DNA of 33,401 bases, from NCBI GenBank assembly GCA_002709695.1, contig PAQF01000002.1, positions 15,891 to 49,291 of the forward strand, written 5' to 3'. Shown piece after piece: positions 23,384-32,279 of this stretch. Every line of letters starts with the position of its first letter. Within the stretch, counting starts at the first letter, position 1. Source of the stretch: Candidatus Poribacteria bacterium. GTDB lineage: Bacteria; Poribacteria; WGA-4E; UBA9662. The translations under genes and the position numbers were made by a program. Under the pieces are notes generated by a model that was given only the letters and a program-made list of their open reading frames with translations, was not told the origin of the DNA and did not search any database.

Positions 23384-24927
23384 CCAGATCTTCCTCTGTT
23401 TCTATACTGATATAAGAGATTTGCGATCAAACCCAAGCTTATAATAAAGCAGGTAATTGGGAACCAATCACCATAGAGAGTATAGATTGTTCTCTTTTTA
23501 TCATTTTCCAGTGTAATACTGTTTATGAGAAAACCATCCTGATTTTCAGGTAATATCTGTGTTTCCAAGACTCGGCCAAATCCGTCAATTATACATGAAA
23601 TCCCACCATTTGCGCAACGAAAAACGGGCACACGATTTTCTACAGCGCGAAAGGGTGACATTGAAAGGTGCTGAATAGGGGCTGAAGTTCCTTCGAACCA
23701 TGCATCGTTGGTTAAAATACCCATCATGACCGCACCTTTTTTAACAAATTGTCGAACGAGGTTAGGAAAGGATGATTCATAACAAATAGCCACACCCATT
23801 TTTAGGTTTGATGTCGAAGGAATTGGAAAAACATCGTACGATTTACCTGCTTCCCAACCAGATTCCTGGATCAGATCCGGGAAAAAACTGGCTATTGGAG
23901 TATATTCTCCAAAAGGGACAAGGTGCATCTTAGAATACGTGCCTGTCCGATTGCCGTCTGGGTTCAGCAAAAACACACTATTGTAGGCCTTACCTGCAGT
24001 ATAGTGAGGTGTACCTGCTAACAAATTAAGTTGTTTATCTTTCAGAAGTTGTTTCAATACCATTTGATACACATTTTTCTGATTATAAAAAATAGCCTTA
24101 GGAATTGCTGTTTCAGGAAGAGCAACGAAGCTTAAATCAGAATGTTTGTCACTCACTATCTTTATTAGGTTGAGATATCTGCGAAAGATAGTATCAAAAT
24201 TTTTTTGTTTCCATTTATCAATTTGGCGGACATTACCGGGTATAATACCAATCTTGATTTTCGAGACATTTGAAAGTTCAGTTGGAAGCATAACTATCCA
24301 ACCAAAAACAAACACAAGAAATACAATCGTTAATGGCGCAACAATATGCTTGATCTGAGCACGAAGTCTTGCTCCAACGAGGATAAGTTCTGCTATTATT
24401 GTGTTAAACAAAATAATCACGAAACTTACACCATGGACACCAAATATTGATGATATTTGAATTGCAGCTAGATTCTCCCACTGGGTATAACCTAGGCTTC
24501 CCCATGGGAACCCGGTCATCAACCAGCTCGCGATCCATTCAAATGCTGTCCAAACAGTCGCTGATACGAATATTGTGAGCGAAGTTGAACAATTCAGTTG
24601 ATTCAACACCACCGAAAAGATGGCAGGGTAAATCGCAAGATATAGAGACAGGAGCAGGTAAAGGATAATAGTTACAAAAACATCGCTGATAGCCCAACCT
24701 GTATTTGCATACGGATATAGCAAAGCGATCCAGTATATTGTTCCTAAGAAATGTATAGAACCACTCAGATAACCTAAAAAAAACACTGATTTGATTTTTT
24801 TAGCTTTTTTAACTGCGATAATCAAGGGAACAATAGATATCCACGTTAGCGGGTACCAACCAACACCCGCATTACCTAAAATAAGCAAAAATCCAGACGT
24901 AATACTAAGGAGAAGACCTTTTCTCAT
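23380..24927 (-). CDS. lnt: Apolipoprotein N-acyltransferase
   Basis: This 515-residue inner-membrane enzyme adds the third acyl chain to lipoproteins. The N-terminal 215 residues hold about six to seven membrane helices (including the WISIVPLIIAV and FPWGSLGYTQWEN segments). A periplasmic nitrilase domain follows with the full triad: E272 in VALPETAIP, K333 in YSKMHLVPFGEY and C382 in GVAICYESSFP. A last helix lies at about 490-508. The ATG at 24927 has GAGG just upstream. It is the first gene of the long leftward run. Triacylated lipoproteins fit the LolCD genes downstream. Confidence 0.95.
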   Translation of the reverse strand: MRKGLLLSITSGFLLILGNAGVGWYPLTWISIVPLIIAVKKAKKIKSVFFLGYLSGSIHFLGTIYWIALLYPYANTGWAISDVFVTIILYLLLSLYLAIYPAIFSVVLNQLNCSTSLTIFVSATVWTAFEWIASWLMTGFPWGSLGYTQWENLAAIQISSIFGVHGVSFVIILFNTIIAELILVGARLRAQIKHIVAPLTIVFLVFVFGWIVMLPTELSNVSKIKIGIIPGNVRQIDKWKQKNFDTIFRRYLNLIKIVSDKHSDLSFVALPETAIPKAIFYNQKNVYQMVLKQLLKDKQLNLLAGTPHYTAGKAYNSVFLLNPDGNRTGTYSKMHLVPFGEYTPIASFFPDLIQESGWEAGKSYDVFPIPSTSNLKMGVAICYESSFPNLVRQFVKKGAVMMGILTNDAWFEGTSAPIQHLSMSPFRAVENRVPVFRCANGGISCIIDGFGRVLETQILPENQDGFLINSITLENDKKRTIYTLYGDWFPITCFIISLGLIANLLYQYRNRGRSG

Positions 24928-25099
24928 ACAACCTCAATTCAATTTTAACTGTTAGTTATGTTTAAACAACGAAACAGCTACTGCTTACTCAATGAACATA
25001 TACCAAAAGCGATTAGCATATAAAGGCTCAAAAAATTGGGATAATTTCATAACACCGATATTGCTGAAGTGTTACTCAACGTCTACATACCCATTACAT

Positions 25100-25129
25100 T
25101 TGACATGGACAATATCAATTAAATGTAAA
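25100..25129 (+). promoter_or_regulatory. Candidate promoter of the PorV-like gene
   Basis: A perfect -35 hexamer TTGACA (25100-25105) is followed after 18 bases by TGTAAA (25124-25129), a fair -10. It lies about 85 bases before the chosen start. The remainder of the 287-base spacer between the divergent lnt and PorV-like genes shows nothing else I can support. Confidence 0.4.
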
Positions 25130-25214
25130 CTTTACGAAAACCTAGGACGTTTTGAGCAGTCGGCAATTGGATTCCAAAACAATTATGTTCAAAAATTATA
25201 CGGAGATCCTAAGA

Positions 25215-26303
25215 ATGAGGCAACAAAAGAAACTTATCCCCTTAATGATTTCCTTGATTATCAGTTTCTTCATGAATACTGAGATCTTTGCTGGTGCAGG
25301 TCGAACGGGGGCGCAAATTCTAAATTTGGGAGGAGGAACCCGTGCAGCTTCGCTTGGTGATGCATTTTCTGCTATTGAAGGAGATGTAATCAGTACTTTT
25401 TGGAATCCAAGTGGGCTAAGTGGGTTGAAGGAAACACAAACAATCCTTTCTTATACCGACTACAAGGACCTGTTTGGTGATGCGAGTGAAGGTTTATACT
25501 ACGCACTTTTCGCAGGAGCCTCACATTTTGAAGATGCTGGAACAATTGGGGTTAGCCTTCAAGTTCAAGGCCAAGGAACAATTCAGGTAACCACGGATTC
25601 ACCTGAAGTGCTTCGTGAAGAACACCTTGGTACAAATTGGGCACTCTCACTGTCTTACGCTGACCAGCTTTCAGAGGGGTTAGCTGCAGGGATCAGCGGG
25701 AAAATCATACGTCAGAGACTTGCACAATATGGTGGACGTGCCTATGCCATCGATTTTGGTATACAGTACAACTTTCCGAGTGCTCCGCTTCCAATTCGTG
25801 TTGCCGCGACAATACAGAATTGGGGAACTCGAATTAAGTTCAAGGATGAAAACCAGAGTGATCCACTACCTCGTGTCTTTAGGTCGGGGGCAGCGATAAC
25901 GTTACTTAATGTCGAATATCACAAGTTGCGATTTGTAGCCGATTTGACAGCGGAAATTGATAAACTAAGAGAAGACGACGAAAAAGGTGTCGAAGTATTT
26001 CTTGAGCAAAACCCTAACATGACACGTAGCCAACTGATGTCAGAACGCGGTGTTGGACTACACGCCTTAGAGTGGAGACATTTGCATAAAAGCTTTGGCG
26101 TTGAATATTCACTGGGCAAATTGATTTTCCTTCGTGCTGGTTATAAAAAAGAGCCGGGGATAAATCTTCCTGGGTTTTCCGACCATTTAACGTACGGACT
26201 GGGTTTTCGTGTTTACTTCGGCCAGCTCGACTACGCTCAAATCCCCGGTGGAGGACCATATAACAAACGTTTAAATGTCGTCGCGTTGAAATTTATCTTT
26301 TAG
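25215..26303 (+). CDS. PorV/PorQ-family (UPF0164) outer-membrane beta-barrel protein
   Basis: I start at ATG 25215 (362 residues), giving a signal peptide (MRQQKKLIPLMISLIISFFM then TEIFA-GAG). GGAG lies about 9 bases upstream; a TTG at 25152 would add residues before the signal. The mature N-terminus GAGRTGAQILNLGGGTRAASLGDAFSAI, split over about residues 29-56, and the FWNPSGLSGL motif are hallmarks of this FadL-like family. Alternating strands then run to the aromatic C-terminus VVALKFIF. In Bacteroidetes, PorV is an outer-membrane part of type IX secretion. No other type IX gene is seen here, so a general porin or transport role is equally possible. Confidence 0.88.
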   Translation: MRQQKKLIPLMISLIISFFMNTEIFAGAGRTGAQILNLGGGTRAASLGDAFSAIEGDVISTFWNPSGLSGLKETQTILSYTDYKDLFGDASEGLYYALFAGASHFEDAGTIGVSLQVQGQGTIQVTTDSPEVLREEHLGTNWALSLSYADQLSEGLAAGISGKIIRQRLAQYGGRAYAIDFGIQYNFPSAPLPIRVAATIQNWGTRIKFKDENQSDPLPRVFRSGAAITLLNVEYHKLRFVADLTAEIDKLREDDEKGVEVFLEQNPNMTRSQLMSERGVGLHALEWRHLHKSFGVEYSLGKLIFLRAGYKKEPGINLPGFSDHLTYGLGFRVYFGQLDYAQIPGGGPYNKRLNVVALKFIF

Positions 26304-26318
26304 TGAGAAGGAATCTAA

Positions 26319-27272
26319 ATGAAATACATTACTTGGATTGCTATCATATCATCAATGAATTTTTCCTTAAGTGTGTTTGCAGCACCCAATCTCTACGACC
26401 ACCTGATAAACCAATCATCACCTCCCCTAATCAGTGCAGTTAAAAATCAGAAACCAGCCTTGTTTGCTCGGCCAAAAAGTATAGAGCCCGAAGTGCCCAA
26501 AAACCCGAATCTCGCGTTTGTATACTCGTTGCTTATTCCAGGTTACGGTCAGATTTACAGTAAAGCAAAACGAGGCTATGGGATGATCGTTGCTGAGATG
26601 GCTTTACTGACTAGTTATTATATAATTCATGGTAACGCAAAAAATGATCGTGATCACTACCGTGATCAGGTCCGGACGTATGTTCGTTTCGACGGAGGTT
26701 GTGGTGGTAATCTAGAATCCTTCTCTTTTGTTCATAGTACTTCTGGTGAGCGCATTGAAGTTCCGTGTGCTTTTGACAAATGGGATCCTGTGGAAGACTT
26801 TGAACACGCAACAGAATTCTCAAATTGGCGAAATATTTACAACGCTGACACAGTAAAAATCGAAGAAAAATATCGTTTAATTAATGGTCTTAACAAAACA
26901 CAAATCCTTGAGCAACTACAGAGAATTGACGTGCAACAATTGAGAACCCTTGAAAGAGTTGGACTATGGTACTGGGAAGATTTAGAACTTCACAAAGATG
27001 AAACAAAAGGGCAAGGTAAAAATGGTCCGCCATCTAGACAACGGCAAACTGCGTTTGATCTTAGGAATAATGCCAACGAAAAATTTGAACGTGCAAAAGT
27101 TTTCCTTGGATTAGTTATGTTTAATCACGTTGTCAGTGCTGTCGACGCCCGGATTGCAACCAAGAATTACAATAAGAAGAATAAATCCCAATCACGAACA
27201 CGACTTGACTGGAAACTGAAGGTTTCACCGCTGGCTATTGAAAACCGAGTTCTACTCCGAAAACATTTTTAA
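26319..27272 (+). CDS. DUF5683-like exported membrane protein
   Basis: This 317-residue protein has a signal peptide (about 1-21, ending SVFA-APN), then FVYSLLIPGYGQIYSKAKRGYGMIVAEMALL (about 67-97). That pattern (S-x-L-x-PG-x-GQ-x-Y, small residues, then a hydrophobic stretch) is typical of the DUF5683 group common in FCB bacteria. A hydrophilic middle region with two cysteines (GGCGGN and VPCAF, possible disulfide) follows. A second hydrophobic helix lies at about 262-275 (VFLGLVMFNHVVSAVDA). The function is unknown. It lies 15 bases after the PorV-like gene, so they form a two-gene unit. The ATG has GAAGGA about 9 bases upstream. Confidence 0.7.
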   Translation: MKYITWIAIISSMNFSLSVFAAPNLYDHLINQSSPPLISAVKNQKPALFARPKSIEPEVPKNPNLAFVYSLLIPGYGQIYSKAKRGYGMIVAEMALLTSYYIIHGNAKNDRDHYRDQVRTYVRFDGGCGGNLESFSFVHSTSGERIEVPCAFDKWDPVEDFEHATEFSNWRNIYNADTVKIEEKYRLINGLNKTQILEQLQRIDVQQLRTLERVGLWYWEDLELHKDETKGQGKNGPPSRQRQTAFDLRNNANEKFERAKVFLGLVMFNHVVSAVDARIATKNYNKKNKSQSRTRLDWKLKVSPLAIENRVLLRKHF

Positions 27273-27374
27273 ACACACCCAATTTAGAATATCGCTACGC
27301 CAGCTAAGGAGGCAAGAAGTAGGGAAAAAGGAAAGTCCAGAATTTTTTGTTACTGGTTTTGCTTTTGACTCTTT

Positions 27375-28619
27375 TTATGACTTTGTTGAGGATGCTGGAA
27401 TACTAAATCCTTTACTTATACACGCTGGTTCCGAATACTGAGAATAAACCGGCATCTCTTGGTTATAACGAATCGCCTGCAAGATGTTCAGAATGAACTC
27501 TTGAGCTCTTAAATTATTAGCAGAAGAATCAAACATCAATACACTGTTACCTTCAAGTTCATTAACTGCATTCTTGATCGTTGGATACTGAACTGGAGGT
27601 AAATCCTGAAGTGTTAAAAGATGTTGAGTAGAACCATAGTTAGTAGTTACTGAAGCCGTCATCTGGGTCATGTCAAAGTTTAAGACACCATGATCTCCTA
27701 CAATTACTATATTTCTCTCGTTCCTCCCCAGCACATATTTTCCCACCAGCACTGTTATAGGGATACCAATCTGTGTCGTGAATTGAATTTCTGCATAGGT
27801 TTCACCTATACGTTCCTTGGGTATTTCGAAATGGTTTTGGATCATATCAAGGTACTCTTGACATCTGGCGACTCTAACAGTTCCATTAAAATTGCTGTCT
27901 GTAACTTGGCCTAGATAATTCTCCAGCATTAGCAATGGTGCTATTGCATGTAACCCCAGATCCTGAATCATACCGCCCCCTTTTTTAACATCTATCAGGT
28001 GACTTCCACGGTGGTCTAATCTACCGAATTCATCTGATCCTTCAAGGATATTCGATTGAATATATCTAGGAGAACCAATCAATTCCTCAATCCTTCCCCA
28101 AAACCAAAGAGGGTCTTCATATGAGTTACAGTAGAGATGACCAAAATCTCCGAGCGACCCAAAAACAGATTCCTTTATGTTTCCAGATAAGAATGCCAAA
28201 AGTACAGCATTCCATGTCTGGCAGGATTCTAACATACAGATTCCTAATGTATTATTTCGTACTTCTGAGGAGAGATCGAAAAACTGCAGATGATCAATAC
28301 AGTATGGTTTCTGAATGATGACACGATAACCGTTTTTTGCCAGATCTATTGCATCTGGAGTGTGAAGTAGGTTAGCATGCCCCAAAAATACTATTGGATT
28401 AAACTTAGTGTAATTTGACAACAGCGAACTCAATTTTTGTCCATCTTTTCTGGTCAGGTGTTCCACCTCAGTTAAATGTTCTGTTCTACGTCTTTTCACT
28501 ATATCAACTGTTGCAATAACATTGGCAAAATTTTCCTTCTCCAACAAACTAAGCACACGAGAAAGTACGCGAACATAGTAATCCCCTGTACCAACAACGA
28601 TTATGTTATTCTGGTTCAC
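27375..28619 (-). CDS. Gfo/Idh/MocA-family oxidoreductase with QKP motif
   Basis: This 414-residue protein begins with IIVVGTGDYYVRVL, a Rossmann start with one Gly of GxGxxG replaced. The catalytic loop is VIIQKPYCID, where the usual EKP is QKP; the lysine is kept. The second-domain signature GGGMIQDLGLHAIAPLL (compare GG-x-x-x-D-x-G-x-H) is present. Family enzymes oxidise or epimerise sugars and inositols with NAD(P). The substrate cannot be inferred, and the degenerate nucleotide loop leaves cofactor binding uncertain. The start is GTG at 28619 with AAGGG 4 bases and AGGAGG about 11 bases upstream. It is convergent with the DUF5683-like gene and isolated from the other sugar genes by 366 bases. 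Confidence 0.88.
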   Translation of the reverse strand: MNQNNIIVVGTGDYYVRVLSRVLSLLEKENFANVIATVDIVKRRRTEHLTEVEHLTRKDGQKLSSLLSNYTKFNPIVFLGHANLLHTPDAIDLAKNGYRVIIQKPYCIDHLQFFDLSSEVRNNTLGICMLESCQTWNAVLLAFLSGNIKESVFGSLGDFGHLYCNSYEDPLWFWGRIEELIGSPRYIQSNILEGSDEFGRLDHRGSHLIDVKKGGGMIQDLGLHAIAPLLMLENYLGQVTDSNFNGTVRVARCQEYLDMIQNHFEIPKERIGETYAEIQFTTQIGIPITVLVGKYVLGRNERNIVIVGDHGVLNFDMTQMTASVTTNYGSTQHLLTLQDLPPVQYPTIKNAVNELEGNSVLMFDSSANNLRAQEFILNILQAIRYNQEMPVYSQYSEPACISKGFSIPASSTKS

Positions 28620-28985
28620 TTTCCCTTAGGCCTCCTAATTTCTAAAACCACTGTTTTTTTATGATAACTAATTTTCAATTTTTACTTGACAAAACATAAG
28701 AAACGAGAACAGCGTGGTATGTCTTTGGGGAGAAATCTATTTATCATCGTAACCATTTTCGGATTTTCACCAAACTTTCGGATTTGAACCAGGCATAATT
28801 TAGTCACTCTTCGGGGTTCGACTCTTTTATAGGAAAATTAGTCTTTAACGGCTTTTAACACGTAGCATATATAGTGGAAACACGTTAACTAAAAAAGGCA
28901 AGGCGACCAAAACCACGTCTCTAGGCAATTCGTCAGTTGGCAGAATCCAAATTTTTTTAGAACAGTTCGAAAAAAATTGGCTTGA
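28620..28985. other. 366-base gene-poor spacer
   Basis: AT-rich, without a plausible gene on either strand. It holds an inverted repeat at 28947-28980, the 12-mer AAAGGCAAGGCG at 28894-28905 that is repeated in the next spacer, and presumably the promoter of the QKP oxidoreductase, for which I see no convincing box pair. Confidence 0.6.
28947..28980. terminator. AT-rich inverted repeat, possible terminator of the mannonate-dehydratase-like gene
   Basis: Read on the minus strand, CCAATTTTTTT and AAAAAAATTTGG form a stem with one bulged base around an 11-base middle. It lies 5 bases after the stop of the 28986-29963 gene. Stem composition is AT-rich and no clean U-tract follows, so terminator activity is uncertain. 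Confidence 0.35.
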
Positions 28986-29963
28986 CTAACACAATTTCAT
29001 TACTGCATCCACTAAAGCTGTAATATAGCCAGTTGCGTGTGCTCGTCCGGAATAATTTGAGTCACTGATCATGTCTGGAACATGATCGTCGATTATGAAA
29101 CCAGAGAACCCAACTTCTTTCAGCGTGCGCATTGCATCAATTACATCAACATTACCTTCACCAATAAAGCATTCTTGAAAACATGGAACATGTCCCTGAA
29201 CATCCCGAAAATGGACATAAAAAATCTTATCCATACGACCAAAGTGACGTATAGATTCAACCACTCCAGGCCCCATTTCAGAGAAACAACCCATGCAAAA
29301 ATCAAGACCACTGTTTGGGCTTGGCACAGCATCCAATGCTTGTTGAAACCCTCCGGGTTCATAAAACAACCGAGCAACACCACCAAGCATAGGAATAGGG
29401 GGATCATCTGGGTGCAGTGCTAGCTTGACTCCTGATTCCTCAGCGACAGGAACAACCGCTTCCATGAAACGAATATAGTTCTCCCACATTTCCGAATGAC
29501 TAATTGTGTTCCCTTTCAACATATCGAGCTTTCTAACTCCAGCTGTTAACGGTTGTACATCAATCAAATCTGCATCGAATGCAGTAACCGCTGCTCCCCC
29601 GCGTCCGCTTACCGGTGGGGTTCGCCAAACTCCATTCGGCATCCAATGATAACCTAGAATAGGAATACCAGCTTTACCCATGTTAGTAATTGTTTTTTGA
29701 TAATTTTCAATTTGCTGATCACAGCCAGGCAAACCTAACATAACTTTGTCATAAAAATGAATAGGAACGTTTTCTAATGCTTCCAAACGTAAGCCACGGT
29801 CTTCTGCTTTGTCTTTGAGAGATTTCAGGTGGGAATACTGCCAATATCCTTTTTCACTAGGAATTGCTGGTGTATTGAGTTGTACCCCTGATACTCCTAG
29901 TTGCTCAGCAAAAGTTAACCTCTCATCCGTCAACTCACTAAATTGCCCTATTGCGACATGCAT
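28986..29963 (-). CDS. Mannonate dehydratase-like (UxuA family) TIM-barrel enzyme
   Basis: This 325-residue protein has UxuA-type motifs: LALHPDDPP with GGVARLF (metal and substrate loop), GLDFCMGCFSEM, YVHFRDVQG and FIIDDHVPD near the C-terminus. The histidine, aspartate and cysteine ligands of the metal site appear intact. UxuA dehydrates D-mannonate to 2-keto-3-deoxygluconate in glucuronate breakdown. The protein is somewhat shorter than the E. coli enzyme (about 394), so a related sugar acid is possible. It is divergent from the ThDP enzyme gene. The ATG at 29963 has AGGAGG ten bases upstream, overlapping a 12-bp palindrome TCCTATATAGGA (29977-29988). Confidence 0.88.
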   Translation of the reverse strand: MHVAIGQFSELTDERLTFAEQLGVSGVQLNTPAIPSEKGYWQYSHLKSLKDKAEDRGLRLEALENVPIHFYDKVMLGLPGCDQQIENYQKTITNMGKAGIPILGYHWMPNGVWRTPPVSGRGGAAVTAFDADLIDVQPLTAGVRKLDMLKGNTISHSEMWENYIRFMEAVVPVAEESGVKLALHPDDPPIPMLGGVARLFYEPGGFQQALDAVPSPNSGLDFCMGCFSEMGPGVVESIRHFGRMDKIFYVHFRDVQGHVPCFQECFIGEGNVDVIDAMRTLKEVGFSGFIIDDHVPDMISDSNYSGRAHATGYITALVDAVMKLC

Positions 29964-30606
29964 TCTGTTTCTAACCTCCTATATAGGACTTATGGATTAA
30001 TTCCGAGACACCATCATACTTTTAAGCATCATAGCCTTCTCAGAAAACCGTGTGCCCTAATACTCATTTGCCAAATTGAAATACTCGTGATAGACTATGG
30101 ACGTATCCTAGCATATCCTTTAAAGATATCAAAGGCAAGGCGCAAAATCATTCTAAATTACATGAGGATCGAGGAAGATGGGATGCTGTGGCTGTTCCGT
30201 AGGCGAATTAGATTAAGAATGCTCATTAGGTATCAATTCTTTCAGAGTCCTGCTTGATGGATCCTTGTACCACCTGCCAAAAGTTGCTGATTTTTCAATT
30301 AAGATTGAGTGAAATCGTTGCCTTCGTTAATTGGAGAGTGAGCCATATCTCTTGAGAAAACCGATGTGTCGTTTGTGACCGAAGGTTAGCATCTATGCTT
30401 CGGAAACCTTGGTAATTGAAAAGCCTTATTTGTCTGGTATTTATCTAGTAATTTTACTAAGTAAAAAATGGTGTAGTTATAGGGTCTCAGAGATACTGCA
30501 GAAAAAATGCCCTGACACAACACGAAACGATTAACTACTTGTCCTTTTACGCCTAATGGCGAACTTTGATTAATCAAAGTTGGATTTAAAGAAAGGAGGC
30601 ATCTCT
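29964..30606. other. 643-base spacer between divergent sugar genes
   Basis: Short open frames here (for example 29943-30257 on plus) have no recognisable motif and no ribosome-binding site, and I do not call them. The spacer contains a second copy of AAAGGCAAGGCG at 30131-30142 with TAGCATAT about 20 bases before it, as in the neighbouring spacer. It also holds TAGTAA-TT-TTACTA near 30450, and the perfect palindrome at 30562-30581. It should hold promoters for both directions. Confidence 0.55.
30562..30581. promoter_or_regulatory. Perfect 20-bp palindrome, candidate operator
   Basis: AACTTTGATTAATCAAAGTT is a perfect palindrome, ending 11 bases before the AAGGAGG ribosome-binding site (30593-30599) of the ThDP enzyme gene. 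The location and two-fold symmetry are those of a repressor-dimer site. No regulator gene is present in the window. It is unlikely to be a terminator, as it lacks a G/C stem and a U-tract. Confidence 0.55.
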
Positions 30607-32169
30607 GTGACAGGAGGAGAAATTTTCGTTGAATGCTTAAAAGCGCAAGGAGTTAAGACCATTTTCGGAATGCCTGGGGGGCATCTGAATCCTGTTTACG
30701 AATCACTTTACGAAAGTCGTGAACAGATTAGTCACTACGTGGTTCGCCACGAAGGTGGTGCGGCCTTTATGGCCGACGGGTATGCTAGGTCAACGGGCGA
30801 CATTGGTGTTTGCTTAACCATTCCTGGCCCCGGTAGTACGAATGCCTCGACAGGTTTAGGAGAAGCCTATACTGCCAATTCACCAGTGCTACTAGTGACT
30901 GGACAAAACTCGTCACATCTAGACCAAAAAGACCCTAGCAAAAGTTTTCATGGGCTTGATCAAAAAACGTTCTTATCTCCAATTACCAAGCATATTGAGA
31001 TAGTAAAAACTGTAGATCAAATTCCTGGAGCGGTAAATCGCACTTTTGGTGCAATGCGTTCAGGACGGCCCAAACCTGCGCTGATTGAGCTGGCAACAGA
31101 TGCACTAACTGCCGAAGCTGATCTGGCAATTCCGATTCGAAATAATGGACTTCAGCCTGTTGCCGATGCAGGGAGTTTAGAAAAAGCCTTAGACCTAATT
31201 CAGCAGTCTAAACGTCCGTTCATTCTAGCTGGTAGTGGTGTCAATCATAGCCGAGCTTCTACCGAGTTGGAACAGTTAGCAAAACTCCTTAATGCCCCTG
31301 TTGCTACAACGGCCATGGGCAAAGGGTGTATCTCCGAAGATTCACCCTTTGCCCTAGGTGTGTTCCGAAGTGCCGTTACCCGGAAAGCTATCGAACACTC
31401 TGATTTAATAATCGCACTAGGAACACGCTTCGTCTACCGAGAAACTGGAAATTGGACAATGAAAATTAAACAACCGTTACTTCAAGTTGATGCTGATCCA
31501 ACTGAAATCAGCAAAGAGTATACAGCGCAAGTTGGTATCTGTGCTGATGTCCAAATTTGCTTAAAACAATTGAATCAAGGGCTTCATGATCAACCACGAC
31601 AAGATGGGTGGGGAAAAAGGACGAATCAACTGCGTCAACAGTTTGAGTCGAATGGACGCCCTCAATTAATCGAAGATCTGCGGGAGACTATGCCTAGAGA
31701 TGCCATTTTAGCCGTTGATGTCCATGTTGATGGTTATTCGGCATTACCCCATTTTTGGGTTTACCACCCTGGTACATTTATATACTCACCGATTTCAGTG
31801 AGTATGGGGCTCGCCTTGCCATCTGCTATAGGAGCTCAAATCGCATATCCAGATCGCAAAGTGGTCGCGATTGCTGGAGATGGAGGTTTTCTTATGACTA
31901 GCCCAGATCTAGCTACAGCGGTCAAATATAATCTACCGATTGTGATCATCGTAGTCAACGATAATAAATTGACTTCTATCGAAGGAGGGCAGCTTAAGCA
32001 ATTTGGGGCAACCTTGGGTATTAATTTGCTTAACCCTGACTTTGTGAAGTTTGCCGAATCATTTGGTGCGATTGGGTTTCGAGTGGAAGGCTTGTCCAAT
32101 TTCCAATCTACACTGGAAAAAGCATTGGACATGAAAAAAACATCACTGATTGAGGTTGTAAAACAATAA
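30607..32169 (+). CDS. Thiamine-diphosphate enzyme, acetolactate synthase-like large subunit
   Basis: This 520-residue protein has the three-domain ThDP fold. The N-terminal PYR domain (IFGMPGG) has catalytic E49 in VVRHEGGAAFMADGYAR, the middle domain carries PFILAGSGVNHS, and the C-terminal PP domain carries AGDGGFLMTS and VVNDNKLTS for Mg-ThDP. The start is GTG at 30607, preceded at seven bases by AAGGAGG; a TTG at 30580 lies inside the palindrome. Relatives include acetolactate synthase, glyoxylate carboligase, and sulfoacetaldehyde- or cyclohexanedione-type enzymes. No ilvN regulatory subunit or ilvC gene is adjacent, so a catabolic role in the sugar context is more likely than valine synthesis. 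The product is not determined. Confidence 0.9.
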   Translation: MTGGEIFVECLKAQGVKTIFGMPGGHLNPVYESLYESREQISHYVVRHEGGAAFMADGYARSTGDIGVCLTIPGPGSTNASTGLGEAYTANSPVLLVTGQNSSHLDQKDPSKSFHGLDQKTFLSPITKHIEIVKTVDQIPGAVNRTFGAMRSGRPKPALIELATDALTAEADLAIPIRNNGLQPVADAGSLEKALDLIQQSKRPFILAGSGVNHSRASTELEQLAKLLNAPVATTAMGKGCISEDSPFALGVFRSAVTRKAIEHSDLIIALGTRFVYRETGNWTMKIKQPLLQVDADPTEISKEYTAQVGICADVQICLKQLNQGLHDQPRQDGWGKRTNQLRQQFESNGRPQLIEDLRETMPRDAILAVDVHVDGYSALPHFWVYHPGTFIYSPISVSMGLALPSAIGAQIAYPDRKVVAIAGDGGFLMTSPDLATAVKYNLPIVIIVVNDNKLTSIEGGQLKQFGATLGINLLNPDFVKFAESFGAIGFRVEGLSNFQSTLEKALDMKKTSLIEVVKQ

Positions 32170-32279
32170 GTTTAGAATCGTAGCACTTGCAAGAAGTTCA
32201 ATAGCAAACAGATCATTTAACGCAATCTTGATTCTAGTTTAGGATTGAAATTATCTTTTTTAATCTGGAGGAGGTGTGA

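Noticed and set aside
24992-25282. 96-codon plus-strand frame between lnt and the PorV-like gene
   Set aside because: It overlaps the PorV signal-peptide region in another frame, has no ribosome-binding site and shows no recognisable pattern. The spacer is better explained as promoter region.
28750-28830. tRNA-like T-loop sequences (GGTTCGACTC on plus, GGTTCAAATCC on minus)
   Set aside because: No acceptor, D or anticodon stems can be paired around either of them; chance matches.
29943-30257. 104-codon plus-strand frame in the large spacer
   Set aside because: It begins inside the UxuA-like gene on the opposite strand, has an odd arginine- and leucine-rich composition and no initiation site or motif. 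A decayed gene cannot be excluded.
30440-30560. Promoter box pairs before the ThDP gene (for example CTGACA near 30515)
   Set aside because: No matching -10 box at 16-18 bases scores well enough to be reported.
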